Shown piece after piece: positions 21,652-32,439 of a DNA stretch of 64,000 bases. Each line of letters begins with the position of its first letter. Positions within the stretch are counted from its first letter, which is position 1. Source of the DNA: Leptidea sinapis. Its lineage: Eukaryota; Arthropoda; Insecta; Lepidoptera; Pieridae. The stretch is taken from NCBI RefSeq assembly GCF_905404315.1, contig NC_066291.1:10317501-10381500 (forward strand), given 5' to 3'. Position numbers and translations under genes: made by a program. The notes beneath the pieces were generated by a model that saw only the letters and a program-made list of their open reading frames with translations, made no database searches and was not told the DNA's origin.

Positions 21652-22680
21652 AGTCTGGCCATAAATACTGTTACAATTCAAAAAAAACAAAATATTACAT
21701 TTGAATTTGGAATCTGTCATTTTTATATGATTATTCATTGAGTTATATCATTTTAGCGCCAATACATTGTACAATATTTTGCGATATTAAAATGGAGTGG
21801 GGTGGTAAAGAGAAATGAATCGCTGTGATTGCTTTACACAAAGTAGGTGTGAAGCCATGCAATTTTTAAAACTCTCCATACGCTTGGTATAAGTAAAATG
21901 TTTGTGTACCGGGCTATTAATAGGTACAATGAGACCTCCTCTGCTTGTGACAGAAAAAGATCTGGCCGTCCACGTAGTGTTCGTACAAAAAAGGTGATCA
22001 AAGCAGTAAGGAAAATAATTCGAAAAAATCCTGTCAGAAAGAGAAAGATTTTATCTCGGGAGATAAAAATGGCACATAGACCCATGTCGCGTATATTAAA
22101 GATGATTTAAGACTTTCAGCCTATAATAGACCTACTGGTCATTTCTTTACTGATAATATAAAAAAGAATAAGGTGGAAAAATCGAAACAACTAGGTACTG
22201 AAGCGGTACGCAAAGGGAGGTTGCAGAAAATTTTTGTTTACGGATGAAAAAATTTTTACATATGAGCAACATTTTACCAAACAAAATGACCGTATTTATG
22301 CTCAAAGGTCTAAAGAAGCTTCTCAATTAGTCAACAGAGTGCAACGTGGGCACTATCCGACTTCAGTGATGGTTTGGTTGGGTATTAGCTATGAAGGAGT
22401 GCTTAAGTCATACTTATGTGAAAAAGGTATCAAAATATCGGCGCAAGTGTATCACAATACCATTCTTAACAAGGTCGTGAAGCCCTTTAACAATAACATG
22501 TTCAATGACCAAGACTGGTCCTTCCAGCAAGACTCCGCGCCGGGTCATAAAGCTTGGTCTATTCACTCTTGGTTGGAAACAAACGTTTCGAAAAAAGTAA
22601 TAAATGTTATTGGCAATAGAAAATTTTTTTCTTTGTTTCAGTATTTATGCCAACACCAGGTAGTTGTGTTTGTTTAAGGA
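21652..22680 (+). pseudogene. maT-type Tc1/mariner transposase pseudogene
   Basis: The left terminus AGTCTGGCCATAAATACTGT is followed by a transposase broken by stops and frameshifts. The N-terminal helix-turn-helix part has RSGRPRSVRT (21960-21990) and ILSREIKMAHRPMSRIL. The catalytic part has FTDEKIFTYEQ (first Asp), RVQRGHYPTSVMVW and DWSFQQDSAPGHKA (second Asp). The third catalytic acidic residue and the right terminus are missing because homology ends after LETNV (about 22590). A complete protein of this kind has about 340 residues; about 250 residues' worth is detectable in at least three frames. The enzyme would cut and paste DNA at TA sites; this copy cannot be active. Confidence 0.85.
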
Positions 22681-24094
22681 TTTTGAAGTTCATTAAGAAC
22701 AATGACAACTCTACTCGGAGAAAACTACTGCCGAGATTTATTCTTATCAACGCTACAAAAATAATAAAACAAAATGAACCATAATTGAATACACATCCAG
22801 TTATTAATTAATTGAGAAAAAAAAATTCACTCATATTTATTCCCGACAAAATTATTATATTAAAATTTTATAATCCTTCTTCCGAATCCAAGAAACAACC
22901 GACTTGAAATAATAAGAGTATTCATTTTAGCCTTGCAATTGTAACAGAATAATTTTCGCATTATATTTCCTCCAATTCTGAATTAAATGATTAAATTGCT
23001 TCAATTTTTCGCGTGTAACATTACGCCCTTCACTTAAGCGGGAAATATAAATTATTCGTGTTGGTTTGACGGCTGCTTAATTTGTAAAAATACGCCGAGA
23101 TATTTAATGGTTTTATTTAACATCTTTGTTGTTAAATCTGATGATATGAGAGATATCACTTTGAATCAGATTGACGGCGTGATTTTTTTTTCGAAGCAAC
23201 CCTTAAATATATGGTAAGAGAACTTTTTGAATATATGGGAGCTCTTTTGGATGTAAAATTAATGCAGAAAATAAGGGCTTCATAACGTCGGATTTCATTC
23301 GTATTATTCAGAAAAACAGCTGTAATTTAGAGAGTGTATTACAAGCGTAGATTGTGACTAGTAAGGCATAAGCCAAACAGGCCATTGCGATATACAATCA
23401 AAATCCAGATGACGTCACATGTTGCTAGGTACCACCCCCGCGCCCATCTCCCACCGCAATCATTTGTTTTCGGGAGTCAGTTCTTATCTCGCTTCGCAAT
23501 TATTACAATTTGCCCGCTCCTCCCTTTATCTTTGCTAGTCGGCCACTCCAGCAAAATGCTGACTTAAGATCATATTGTAGAAATCCTACTTCACATTTTA
23601 TCGTCCATTTTTTTAAAGTTTGAATAACGGCAGTGCCGTAAATTGTGGAGGTGGTCGACGAAATGCTGTGGACCAGAGTTTCTTGTTTGTTGTTTTAGTT
23701 ACTTTTTCATCGCAAGTTCTGAGTCCGCCGGTTGTTGCTTGATAGCTCTTTCTGTGCCGCGCAAATTTTGATAAATCGTTCCTTTTGTTTATTTAAACTT
23801 TAAATAGGTTGTTGGTATTTGCGATTTGATTTGTGTTTTAGTAAAATGTATTTTTTTTTGGGATTAGCAGACAAAGGCCCGCACAGATGGCGTGATATAA
23901 AATAATCATCATCGTCAATGGCTTTTTGCAACACTAGAGAACACATTATAGAATTAGCGGCATCTAAAGTGTAAGTATGAGAAATATATTTTACATCGTA
24001 GATAGGAAACGTTTTAGTTTAATTGTAAATAGAAGAAAGATCATTGAGAACAACATAATGAACGACCATGACTCATATTTTTGGATAAAACAAC
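22681..24094. other. No gene recognised; one CRE-like site
   Basis: AT-rich, with a somewhat GC-richer stretch at 23370-23580. That stretch holds TGACGTCA (23410-23417), the palindromic cAMP-response-element core, but I see no promoter or exon to attach it to. Confidence 0.4.
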
Positions 24095-24183
24095 CGGGTT
24101 ATTCGGTAACGTAATAAACGTAGGTGGTTACCTCACCACTCCTATCCCGTGAGCCTCTTGCCCGTTTGCCTCCTCTTATATAA
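24095..24183 (+). mobile_element. LINE 3' UTR tail
   Basis: Contains atcccgtgagcctcttgccc followed by gtttgcctcctctt, matching the end of the LINE at 58.2 kb. No coding remains. Confidence 0.6.
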
Positions 24184-24368
24184 GAAAATGGCGACCACGT
24201 AGTAGAAGACGCAGTGTTGGTAGCGCCCCCACAAGATGGACCGACGATCTGGTCAAGATCGCCGGAATACGATGGATGAGAGCAGCGCAGCACCGATCGT
24301 CGTGGAAATCTTTCGGGGAGCATCTTTGTCAGCAGTGGATATCTTACAGCTGATGATGTGATGATGAT
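24184..24368 (+). pseudogene. RTE-type LINE 3' end
   Basis: Reads GSAPTRWTDDLVKIAGIRW and MRAAQHRSSWKSFGE, the conserved C-terminus of RTE-clade endonuclease/reverse transcriptases of insects. It ends in a stop and a (GATGAT)n tract typical of RTE elements. Related ends lie at 34846-34977 and 63298-63390. Only about 50 codons are left. Confidence 0.85.
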
Positions 24369-24384
24369 GTTGATAAAAGAAAAA

Positions 24385-24465
24385 AAAACAATTTGACATG
24401 TCTTGTTTCGCCTCTAAACAAGGCATCCTCAGAAGTTGTAGACTAGCCGAATTCTAGAACGGTCG
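24385..24465 (-). ncRNA. Best-preserved hammerhead-ribozyme-like motif
   Basis: Minus strand: helix I ACAACTT (24439-24433) paired with AAATTGT (24394-24388), 6 of 7 pairs. The core is CTGAGGA (24432-24426), helix II GCCTT/GAGGC with loop GTTTA (one T-G wobble), GAA (24409-24407), helix III ACA/TGT with loop AGACA, and cleavable C at 24395. Every invariant core base is present. One unpaired T sits between A9 and helix II, as in the other copies; extra bases at this place are known from some natural hammerheads. Sequence of helix I and helix III differs from the 20.8-kb copy while pairing is kept, which supports selection on the fold. The family's upstream GAATTCGGCTAG block is also present. 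Confidence 0.65.
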
Positions 24466-25236
24466 TTTGGTCGGAGGTCCAAAGCGATGAATCGCCATTA
24501 TTCGGTGAAGTACGCGTATAACCACTAGTACTAGACTATGCGGGTGGGCGCGGCGGTGAAATCTGCACGTAGAATAAATAATAAATCTTAACTAAATAAA
24601 CACTTAAGATAACTCATTATGTTAGAATGAGTACCTACACAGCTGTTATTCGAAAAGGGAAATATCGGATATTGTGATACAGAAGACGTTAATACTGTGC
24701 GAATGTGTTAATTAGAGTCTCTAGCACTGTTTAGTATACGTGCAATCGTCTCGCGAACGCATCTCAGTATTTTTTATCGTTTATTCGAGGAAGGGGAGCG
24801 CCGCTGGCGCTTGTTGTCGCGACAAAATGTTCAATTTCAGATACAAAATAAAAAGGTCGGATGTATGGCACGGAATATTAACGGTTCACAATATGAACGC
24901 AGGCATCCGGAGTCCGCGTCAAAAGTACCCGAGCGATGTTATTATTTTCCTTGGGGAGGTAATAAGCAAGCCATGACGGACCCGACCGCGGATATGAAAT
25001 CCAAAAATGTTTATGAGAAGTGATAACGGCAATGGTTTCGTATCGGATCGGAAGGAAGGTTGAAGAATTCGGGATAAATTAGATGGCTGAGATGCGTACC
25101 GTGCTCCTAACGTTAGTTTTATTTTTATTAATATTGTCTGAATAGCGATACCTCAGGGGTAAAAATCATCTATTAACCTTTCCAGATAAATTGTTCTAAT
25201 AATGACCCATTTTACAGGTAGGTCACAATTTTAGGA
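24466..25236. other. No gene recognised
   Basis: A less AT-rich stretch (24700-25030) holds two overlapping 70-78-codon frames without motifs. Confidence 0.45.
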
Positions 25237-25389
25237 CCATTGGGAGGCTCCTTTGGACAGGATGCCGGCTAGATTATGGGTACCACAACGGCACTTATTT
25301 TCTGAAGGGCGCCATAGCTGGTTAAATTACTGGGCAAATGAGACTTAACATCTTATGTCTCAAGGTGACGAGCGCAGTTGTAGCCGCTA
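25237..25389 (+). mobile_element. SINE-like repeat, internally deleted and 3' truncated
   Basis: TGGGAGGCTCCTTTGGACAG, CTAGATTATGGGTACCACAA, then a jump to TCTGAAGGGCGCC and GAGACTTAACATCTTATG. It stops after GTTGTAGCCGCT. Confidence 0.8.
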
Positions 25390-26388
25390 AAAGATAAAAA
25401 GATAAGAAATGGGAATGAAGTCGAGCATAATCTCACGTCATCTCATCATGATGACAGAGAGGATTAAAAAATTTCCAAAATTGCCTCACGAAATGTATGG
25501 ATCATCGTACCTAAAGAAGTTTATAACACTAAAAAAATAGGCAAACTAAAGTGAACAATATGCTTCATTGTCCAGGTTGAGTGTAGTAAATGTGTTCGTA
25601 TCGTTGAGTGATGAGAAGCTGTCAGAGGTTAGAGAAGCTCGCATACCACTCGCCCGAATCCGAGCTTGGTAGCCAAAAATCATCGCACGTTTAATTCATT
25701 CATTTGTTTAACCAATACTGGTGCCAAGAACCGTTATAAGAATGCCAATCCTGTACAAATGACTAATAGGTTTATATTTATTGAAGTGAAAAATTTTAAC
25801 TCTAATTTATTCGGTACTTTTTCTTTAAAGGCAATAATTATGCATATTTTTAATATTTTTATTCGAAAGCTTACATCACAATTCACAATATAAGTATGTT
25901 TAATTATTGAACGCTTAATAAGTAACTCAAGGTATTTAAAACAATTGTCAAAATAGACAACAGACCTTTACATAAATAAAAAAAAAAAACATTTTATTTT
26001 TAAAACCTTATCTGTGAACTTTTAAACTCTCTTTAAATCAACTCTTACTGTTTCTCTGAATCAACTGTAACTATGCTAAGTCTAATACTATTGTGTGCAC
26101 AGAATATTGTTAGTTAGTGTATGGTTAGGTTGTTTATAGATACTTGATGCCTCAGAGAACAACAGTAAATACATAAGTTAGATACATAATAATGGAACGT
26201 ATGCACTAACACATGAAACGGTACACCGCAATAACCCCAGGGCCGTGTTAACACGCTTAAGGTAGATTTGACTATGAATCGCAACGCGACGTAATTTGCT
26301 TGAGTTAGTGCTCTATAAAGCTTCAGTGACCTCAGCTATCATAATTGATATCAAGTTTTACAGGCAAATGAACTACACGTAGTGCAGG
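25390..26388. other. No gene recognised
   Basis: AT-rich; a 75-codon frame (25666-25893) has no motif. Confidence 0.5.
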
Positions 26389-26808
26389 GTTGTTTTTTCT
26401 TTTATGGAATCGGAGGACAAACGAGCGTACGGGTCACCTGGTGTTAAGTGATCACCGCCGCCCACACTCTCTTGCAACACCAGAGGAATCACAAAAGCGT
26501 TGCCGGCCTTTAAGGAAGGTGTACGCGCTTTTTTTGAAGGTACCCATGTCGTATCGTCCCGGAAACACCGCACAAGGAAGCTCATTCCACAGCTTTGTAG
26601 TACGAGGGAGAAAGCTCCTTGAAAACCGCACTGTGGAGGACCGCCACACACCCAAATGGTGGGGATGAAATCCTAACTTGTGGCGTGTCGTGCGAAGGTG
26701 GAATTCGGCGGCAGGAATCAGGTTAAACAGCTCTTCGGAACACTCCCCGTGATAAATGCGGTAGAAGACACACAATGAAGCGACGTCTCTACGCAACGCC
26801 AAGAGATC
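26389..26808 (-). pseudogene. LINE 3' end, clean 116-codon ORF2 tail
   Basis: On the minus strand an open frame covers LALRRDVASLCVFYRIYH through FLPRTTKLWNEL and TFKKSAYTFLKGRQR, closely resembling the copy at 7.5-7.85 kb. The 3' UTR ends in an A-rich tract at 26390. The 5' truncation falls at the codons for LALRRDV, nearly the same place as in the copies at 32.7 and 54.2 kb. Confidence 0.9.
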
Positions 26809-27079
26809 AATTGTCTTGTCTCTATTCGATAAAAAGCAACAAAATTTGTTTTAATACTACGATGTTATATTCATTAGGAGCATCCCGCGGGCTTGCGTGA
26901 TATGGTTTAAATAACATTGCGACAATCAAATCGGATTTTTTAATGCAATAGCACGCAACCCTTATCCATTTTTTAAAATAGTAATATTAATTCTTTAAAA
27001 TATAATTAACTTGACTTATAAAATTCCATCACAATCAGAAATAAGCGCCAATTGTGGATTCTTTGCTGATTTATGGAGG

Positions 27080-27240
27080 CTTTTTTGGACGGCTAGGTGG
27101 GCATCGAAACAGCGACTTTTCTGCCGTTAAGTAGTAATATGCGAGGTTAATTGTATTTTGGTTTGTAGGGTGCCGTAACTATTGAAATTATTAGGCTATT
27201 GAGGCTTTATATCTAATGTCTGAAATAATACTTGTAATAA
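27080..27240 (+). repeat. Degenerate SINE-like copy
   Basis: TTTTCTGCCGTTAAGTAGTA, then TAGGGTGCCGTAACTATTG and TATTGAGGCTTTATATC follow the order of the 38.8-kb family but with about a quarter of bases changed. Confidence 0.5.
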
Positions 27241-27277
27241 AATTTTAAAATCGAAATAATCTGAACTAAAAATATTA

Positions 27278-27773
27278 CCAGTAGGAGGCTCCTTTGCACA
27301 GGATGCCAGCTAGATTATGGGTCACATCGTTGGCTTTTTCTCTCGTGCATAGGTATACCATATAGGCAATGAGGCAGTGCCTACCTTGTTAAAAACATAC
27401 ATAAATATAGCACTAAAGTTTTAGTTTAATTTGGTTCCGTTATTCTACAACCAAGCTTTTATTGAGCACCCACTCATTAAATTTTAACTTACTCTTGATA
27501 CTTAATACCTACCGTAGGCGGTCTCCAGATTGCGTTATTCGATATACAACTTCAATATTTAAGCCTCGTTTTAGACTGTATCTGTAGTGCATACCTTGCT
27601 AGAAAACCAATGCACGCCCCTGCCCGTGCAGCAGTAATGTGTAAGCATTGATGTGTTTCGGTCTGAAGGGCGCTTTAGCTAGTGAATTAAATGTGCAAAT
27701 GAGACTTAACATCGTATCACTCAGAATATTCGGAGTTTTTCAAGAGTCCTGAGTGTCACTGCACTGCAAAATG
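27278..27773 (+). mobile_element. SINE-like repeat interrupted by another element
   Basis: The 5' part (27278-27335) and 3' part (27620-27773, from AGCAGTAATGTGTAAGC onward) are collinear with the family consensus. A block of about 285 bp sits between them. Confidence 0.75.
27338..27622. mobile_element. Nested hAT-like MITE (tentative)
   Basis: The inserted block has CGTGCATAGG at 27344-27353 and inverted CCAATGCACG at 27607-27616, ending CCCCTG. These resemble hAT termini of the CAGgGGCGTGCAT type. No convincing 8-bp duplication could be set because the host repeat is mutated there. Confidence 0.45.
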
Positions 27774-28516
27774 CTACTAACTAAATCCGCTGGGTTACAT
27801 TAATATGATGTCTCCCGTAGTTCAGTTTGGTATTATAAGAGAATTCTTCCCCGAATCACTTTTAACCAATAGTAGAGCTCCTATTATTAATCAATTAATT
27901 AATCATAAATATCCGGGTAAAAACTTCAGAGTCTGAATAAATTCACGACTGCAGCACGTACGCGACTAATTCCAGTTACTAGCTTTGGAAAATGGACTAT
28001 CAGCGTTTCTTAATCTAAGAATGAACCAAATCGCTCCTTCTCAGTATCTTTAATCTTCTTTCGTCATTATTCGCTTACGCTTAGCAAATAATTATGTTCA
28101 CAGTTCGGTTAATGATAAACTTTTTGTTTATTCCCCAGTGTTAAATTTATGTTTCACCAAGGTTGTTCTTAAATAATCAAATATAAACCTACTAAATAAT
28201 TAAAACTTTCTTGAAACATTCTTAACCTTATTTATTTTAATCGGTTTTACTCACGATTTATTAGTGTAGGGAGTTTGCGGTCACATCCCGTCTAGCAGTG
28301 CGAATTTGCGCTCGTAGTTCGCTGTTTAACGGTACCGACGAAAATAGTCGGTACCGACACCGATGAATCTTGAGTAAAATCTATTTAAATAAATTATAGT
28401 TTTATCTCTATAAAATACGAAATAAAAAAATGAATTATTTATTCATTTACTTTATTGAAGATAAAAACAGAAGAAAAAATTCACAATATTCAAATTATAA
28501 TAAACTAATACAATTA
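27774..28516. other. No gene recognised
   Basis: AT-rich DNA. A short inverted pair CGGTACCGAC/GTCGGTACCG lies near 28330-28360. Confidence 0.5.
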
Positions 28517-28675
28517 CACAACCTGAGAGTTGAACAAAGCAAACAGAATTTTATAACGAGGCGGTACTCGAACGGTTAGCTCAGTTGGTTAGAGCACCGG
28601 CACGGAACGCCGAATGTCGTGGGTTCGAATCCCGCATCGTTCATAAAATTTTGTTTTTCAAATTTTATTTGTGTA
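28517..28675 (+). mobile_element. tRNA-headed SINE-like element
   Basis: A complete-looking unit: leader TGAGAGTTGAACAAAGC..., tRNA-like body (28570-28643), then TAAAATTTTGTTTTTCAAA and TTTTATTTGTGTA. The same leader and tail surround the copies at 11.0-11.3 and 46.05-46.2 kb. Confidence 0.75.
28570..28643 (+). tRNA. tRNA-like sequence, anticodon GGA, pseudo
   Basis: A 74-nt fold as at 11047-11120, with the first pair of the anticodon stem lost (GCCGG to GCCGA) and changes in the variable region. The short variable loop does not fit a serine tRNA. Confidence 0.5.
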
Positions 28676-29095
28676 CATTACTTATTTTAAATAGTGACAA
28701 AGGCTTTTTACATTTAATACTGAAAGAGAACTTTGTAACTCCAACTTTTCATAGCTTGATGTTTTTCATTATTAAATCTAGGAACCCTCCGCTTTACATA
28801 TATTTGTTATATTTATCTATCCATCCATAACCATTCCTCGTAGCCAATTATTGTAAGTGCGTGCTTACAATACAAAATAACACAGAACTTTTGAATATTA
28901 TAATTCTTGTCCCCTCTTTGTAAAATAGCAGCTAGACATTTAAATGACAATTTAAATGTCTGGATGTAACGTTCAATGTAAAAGATTTTTACTTTTTGCA
29001 ATAGTGATGAAAAGATCGAGACGTTCTGCTGATGGTAAATGGTATACCCTGCCCATTTTAATAGAGTATCGCACAGGATTCTTGTTTTTTTTATG
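28676..29095. other. No gene recognised
   Basis: AT-rich; a motif-free 98-codon minus-strand frame (28813-29109) runs into the neighbouring SINE-like fragment, so it is not a gene. Confidence 0.5.
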
Positions 29096-29142
29096 ACAAT
29101 AAGGGTCAAGACGAGCAGGTCTTTCAGCTGATGGTAATTTAT
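29096..29142 (-). repeat. SINE-like 3' fragment
   Basis: The reverse complement CCATCAGCTGAAAGACCTGC then TCGTCTTGACCC matches the 3' end of the 300-bp family. Confidence 0.6.
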
Positions 29143-29639
29143 ACGGCCTCTATATATACTCTAAAGAAAAGTACGGATTGAACTCCGGGAGTGCCGGCAG
29201 AATTGAATACTTGAACATTAACAGTGTGCATTTTTTAATATTTTGCAATGGTTAGGGAATAATTTTGGACGAATTACTTTATCAGTATAAAAGTACCAGC
29301 ATTTATGTGGTTAAATAGAATATTCTTTTATTGCGTGTTCGTGTACGATAACACAAAAATAACAATTTTTTACATAAAAAATTTAACACTTCAGATCTAT
29401 TACAATTAGTTACTCAGAAAAATCAACTTTCATCCATAATTTAAACGACTCTTTCACCATCTTCATTACCAGCATTATCATCGCCAATCTCTAAAACTGA
29501 TACAATAGGTTTATAATAATTTAACTAAGAAACAAAATAATAATAAAAAAATAAACAAGATAATAAGTAACAAAGAAATACAAGTATAACTATCGCCTTA
29601 GGGAGACTTCGCTAATGACAAAGCAAAAACCAAATAATT
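29143..29639. other. No gene recognised
   Basis: AT-rich; nothing identified. Confidence 0.5.
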
Positions 29640-29760
29640 AAACTGTAAAAATATTTCACGGCTGAGATTCAATCTCTCGAGCTCGCGGTGTTTTGGCTTC
29701 GCAATCACAATGATTCAACCACTGGTCCAATGACCGTGTGATCATTAAGTTGAAAAAGCC
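29640..29760 (-). mobile_element. tRNA-derived SINE with A and B boxes
   Basis: On the minus strand TGGACCAGTGGTTGAATC (29729-29712) resembles an RNA polymerase III A box, and AGATTGAATCT (within 29676-29664) a B box, about 40 nt apart. The B-box part recurs at 38625-38700. This is a different tRNA-derived family from the GGA-type elements. Confidence 0.55.
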
Positions 29761-31141
29761 GAACTATAATTAGTTAGAAGTATAAATATTTCATCCATAA
29801 TTTCAACGACTGTCTTACGAATTTTCGATCAGGCCACGTGTCCTGAGTTTAACATTTTATACCCATCCCAAAAAAAGTGCTCAACGCCGCTAAAGAAGTT
29901 TTCACTTTAAAACTAGAATATTATGCATTTTTGTATAAAAACAAAATTGAGCTGCCCTCTATGTTTTTATTTATGGTATAGATAATACATTAAATTAAAT
30001 TGACTTGTGTGTATTTAAATTCAAATAGTAGGTTCTCATTCACTAGGCGACAGTTATATTAATTATTTTAACTATTAAGAATAATCTTTATAACTCTATC
30101 AGTTTTTATTGTATAAGTATTAATTTAATTGTAAAGGTAAATGTGTAATTGTCTAATCTGACTGCTCCAATCAACACCAACCTGACTCAAAATCCGTCAA
30201 TTGACGAAGACTTGTAGAACTCAACACCGTGATTATTAAATTCCAATTGCCGGCATATTTGTGAATGCCCGTCAGAGAGTCGATGTCAGTTTAATTGGCC
30301 TACATTTCGTGAATTCTATGTTTGTTAGGTGTCTGAATACGGTATCACGGGAGCGTAACAGAACGGATTAAATTGCAAGTACGCTGATGTATTTATAGCT
30401 GGTGCAGAGACAAACGAGCTGCGGGGTGATGGACCTGCCTCGTTATGGGAATTAATCGAAGTTGCAGCGAGAAGCGCACCTGTGTGTCTAACTGAAATAT
30501 GCCCGCCATCGCATCAGCTAATTAATGCCAACTACGGGAACTTTCCTTACTCTTGCACTCGGCCTTTGACTTATTTTAATTTTGATCAAGATATCAATAC
30601 CCGTGTACTATCAAAGGTTAAATTTCCAATCACTAGTTGAGTTCTTTGTAAATCATTTTAAGTTAAAAATATTTAATGCAAATTTTTCTTGGCTAATTCG
30701 TTATAAATATTACTAATGTTTTTGTCGTGAAGATTTTTACAATGTGAAGTGCACCTGCAAACTTTAAACATTATTTTCTCTAATTAATAAAAAAAAATAT
30801 GGCGTCTTAAATGTAGCTGTTTGACAATAAAACATAATGAAACTAATATTGTGAAAATAATATAATATAATAATATATGAATAAATTAATGAAATAAAAA
30901 GATTTTTTAGAAATTCATTAACTTATTTAGTGTTTCACCTATTCAATTTACACCATAAATACAATAAATTGAGTTTGTTAGAATATAGATCTAATTAAAA
31001 TTTATCTTATACTAGCCTCTTGTTAAGTGAAATATATTTTCTTAGGAGATCACACATCTCTCTAACACATATTTAGTATCTATATTGTATTGTGTATATG
31101 TTGAAATCGGTCAAAACGCTCGAATATATATATAATATAAA
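29761..31141. other. No gene recognised; a low-repeat patch
   Basis: From about 30170 to 30600 the sequence is less AT-rich and matches none of the repeat families in the window. It lacks long frames. It could be conserved non-coding DNA, which cannot be judged without an alignment. The short motif gtgctcaacgccgctaaaga at 29877 recurs in diverged form at 20576. Confidence 0.4.
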
Positions 31142-31466
31142 CTAGGGGACCCGACAGACTTTATTCTGTACACACGTGTTAAATTTGGAAAATCGGTCCA
31201 GACGTTAGGAGGAGATCACTTACATACGTATGAGAATTATATGTCGACAGTATTGTATAGATACCAATCTCAAATTCACTTTAACACGTTAAAGAAATCA
31301 TCAAAATCAGTCCAGCGATTTAGGAGGTAGTTCAATTGTTAATCTAAACCATCCTCGAATCCACTTGAACTCTCAGAAAAATTCATTCAAATCGGTCTAG
31401 CCGTTTAGAAGGAGTTCACTGTCAACACACGTACCTACAGAAGAATTATATATATATATATAAAGA
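31142..31466 (-). mobile_element. Non-autonomous Helitron, full length
   Basis: Minus strand from TCTTTATATATATATATA to a 3' end GTCGGGTCCCCTAG, lying between A (31141) and T (31467). It contains two diverged internal repeats of an 'aaatcggtccagacgtttag'-like sentence (abbreviated). No coding. Confidence 0.75.
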
Positions 31467-31469
31467 TAC

Positions 31470-31762
31470 CACCAATAATATCTTATTTCAAAACATCAAG
31501 AATTATTTCGTAAAATATGCTATCCCTGCTATAATGAATTTCTTAAGCGTGCGTCAATAAATTCTATTATTGAAAATATGTCCATATGAAACAAACAGTG
31601 GCAATAAAAATAATTATGGGTCGCAAATCGAAATAAAACCTATCCTATCTCTTAAGTTGGACCAAACTGCACTCCATGAGGTAATCCCCATTAAAATCCG
31701 TTCATTAGTTTAGGAGTCCATCGCGGACAAACAACGTGTCACGTAATTTATATATATTAAGA
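31470..31762 (-). mobile_element. Helitron, 3' truncated, abutting the previous one
   Basis: Minus strand begins TCTTAATATATATAAATTAC and follows the 9.9-kb Helitron through CAAACTGCACTCCATGAG (plus-strand reading) and the catcaagaattatttcg block. The last 60-odd bases are lost where it meets the neighbour at 31466. Confidence 0.75.
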
Positions 31763-32439
31763 TTTATTAGAGATACACACGAATAACATTGGTATAATAT
31801 GGAACGGAACCCAGCTTATGAAGTGCTATTTAATCTTGGCCGGTTTTATTAATTTAAATAGGACTGACAAAATGCAATTAGTACTCTTTGTTTTATATTA
31901 AATGCGCTGCTTCAACTCAGACTAACAATAACGCTATTCTTCCTCGGAAATAAGACATTAATTTCCATTTCAGACAAAAGTAAGGCTATTGAAAAAAGTA
32001 AGGAAGAATGCATAAGTTTAAATTTGAATTACAATTTAGGCTCTTTCGAGCTCCTCGCATTTCATTGTGCTGTTAAACACATAAAAATCTGTTTGTGAAA
32101 TTTGTTGATCTTAAACAAAGACGTTTAGAGAAGTTTTTATTAAATTTTATTACTGGTTTCATTTCAATATTTTTAATTAATTTTAGATTTTCTTATTGTT
32201 AGATATAATATTTATATATAATAGCCATTCCCGCCAGTTTCACTGGGCGAATTTTAAAAGGAAATAAATTAATGAAGGAACGTTGGAATTCGAAAAATAA
32301 GAGTAGCCATAAATCATCTAGGATAAATTTAGCATTGAACTGTGGTAGTTTCATGTCGATACGATGAGTGGTTTAGGCGTGATTGAGCCTCAAACAAAGA
32401 CCATTTTCATTATATATAAATATAATAAAGATACACATA
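31763..32439. other. No gene recognised
   Basis: AT-rich; nothing identified. Confidence 0.5.

Noticed and set aside
26390..26668. 92-codon plus-strand frame
   Set aside because: Antisense to the LINE ORF2 tail on the minus strand; the same shadow frame appears opposite the copies at 5.2 and 7.7 kb.
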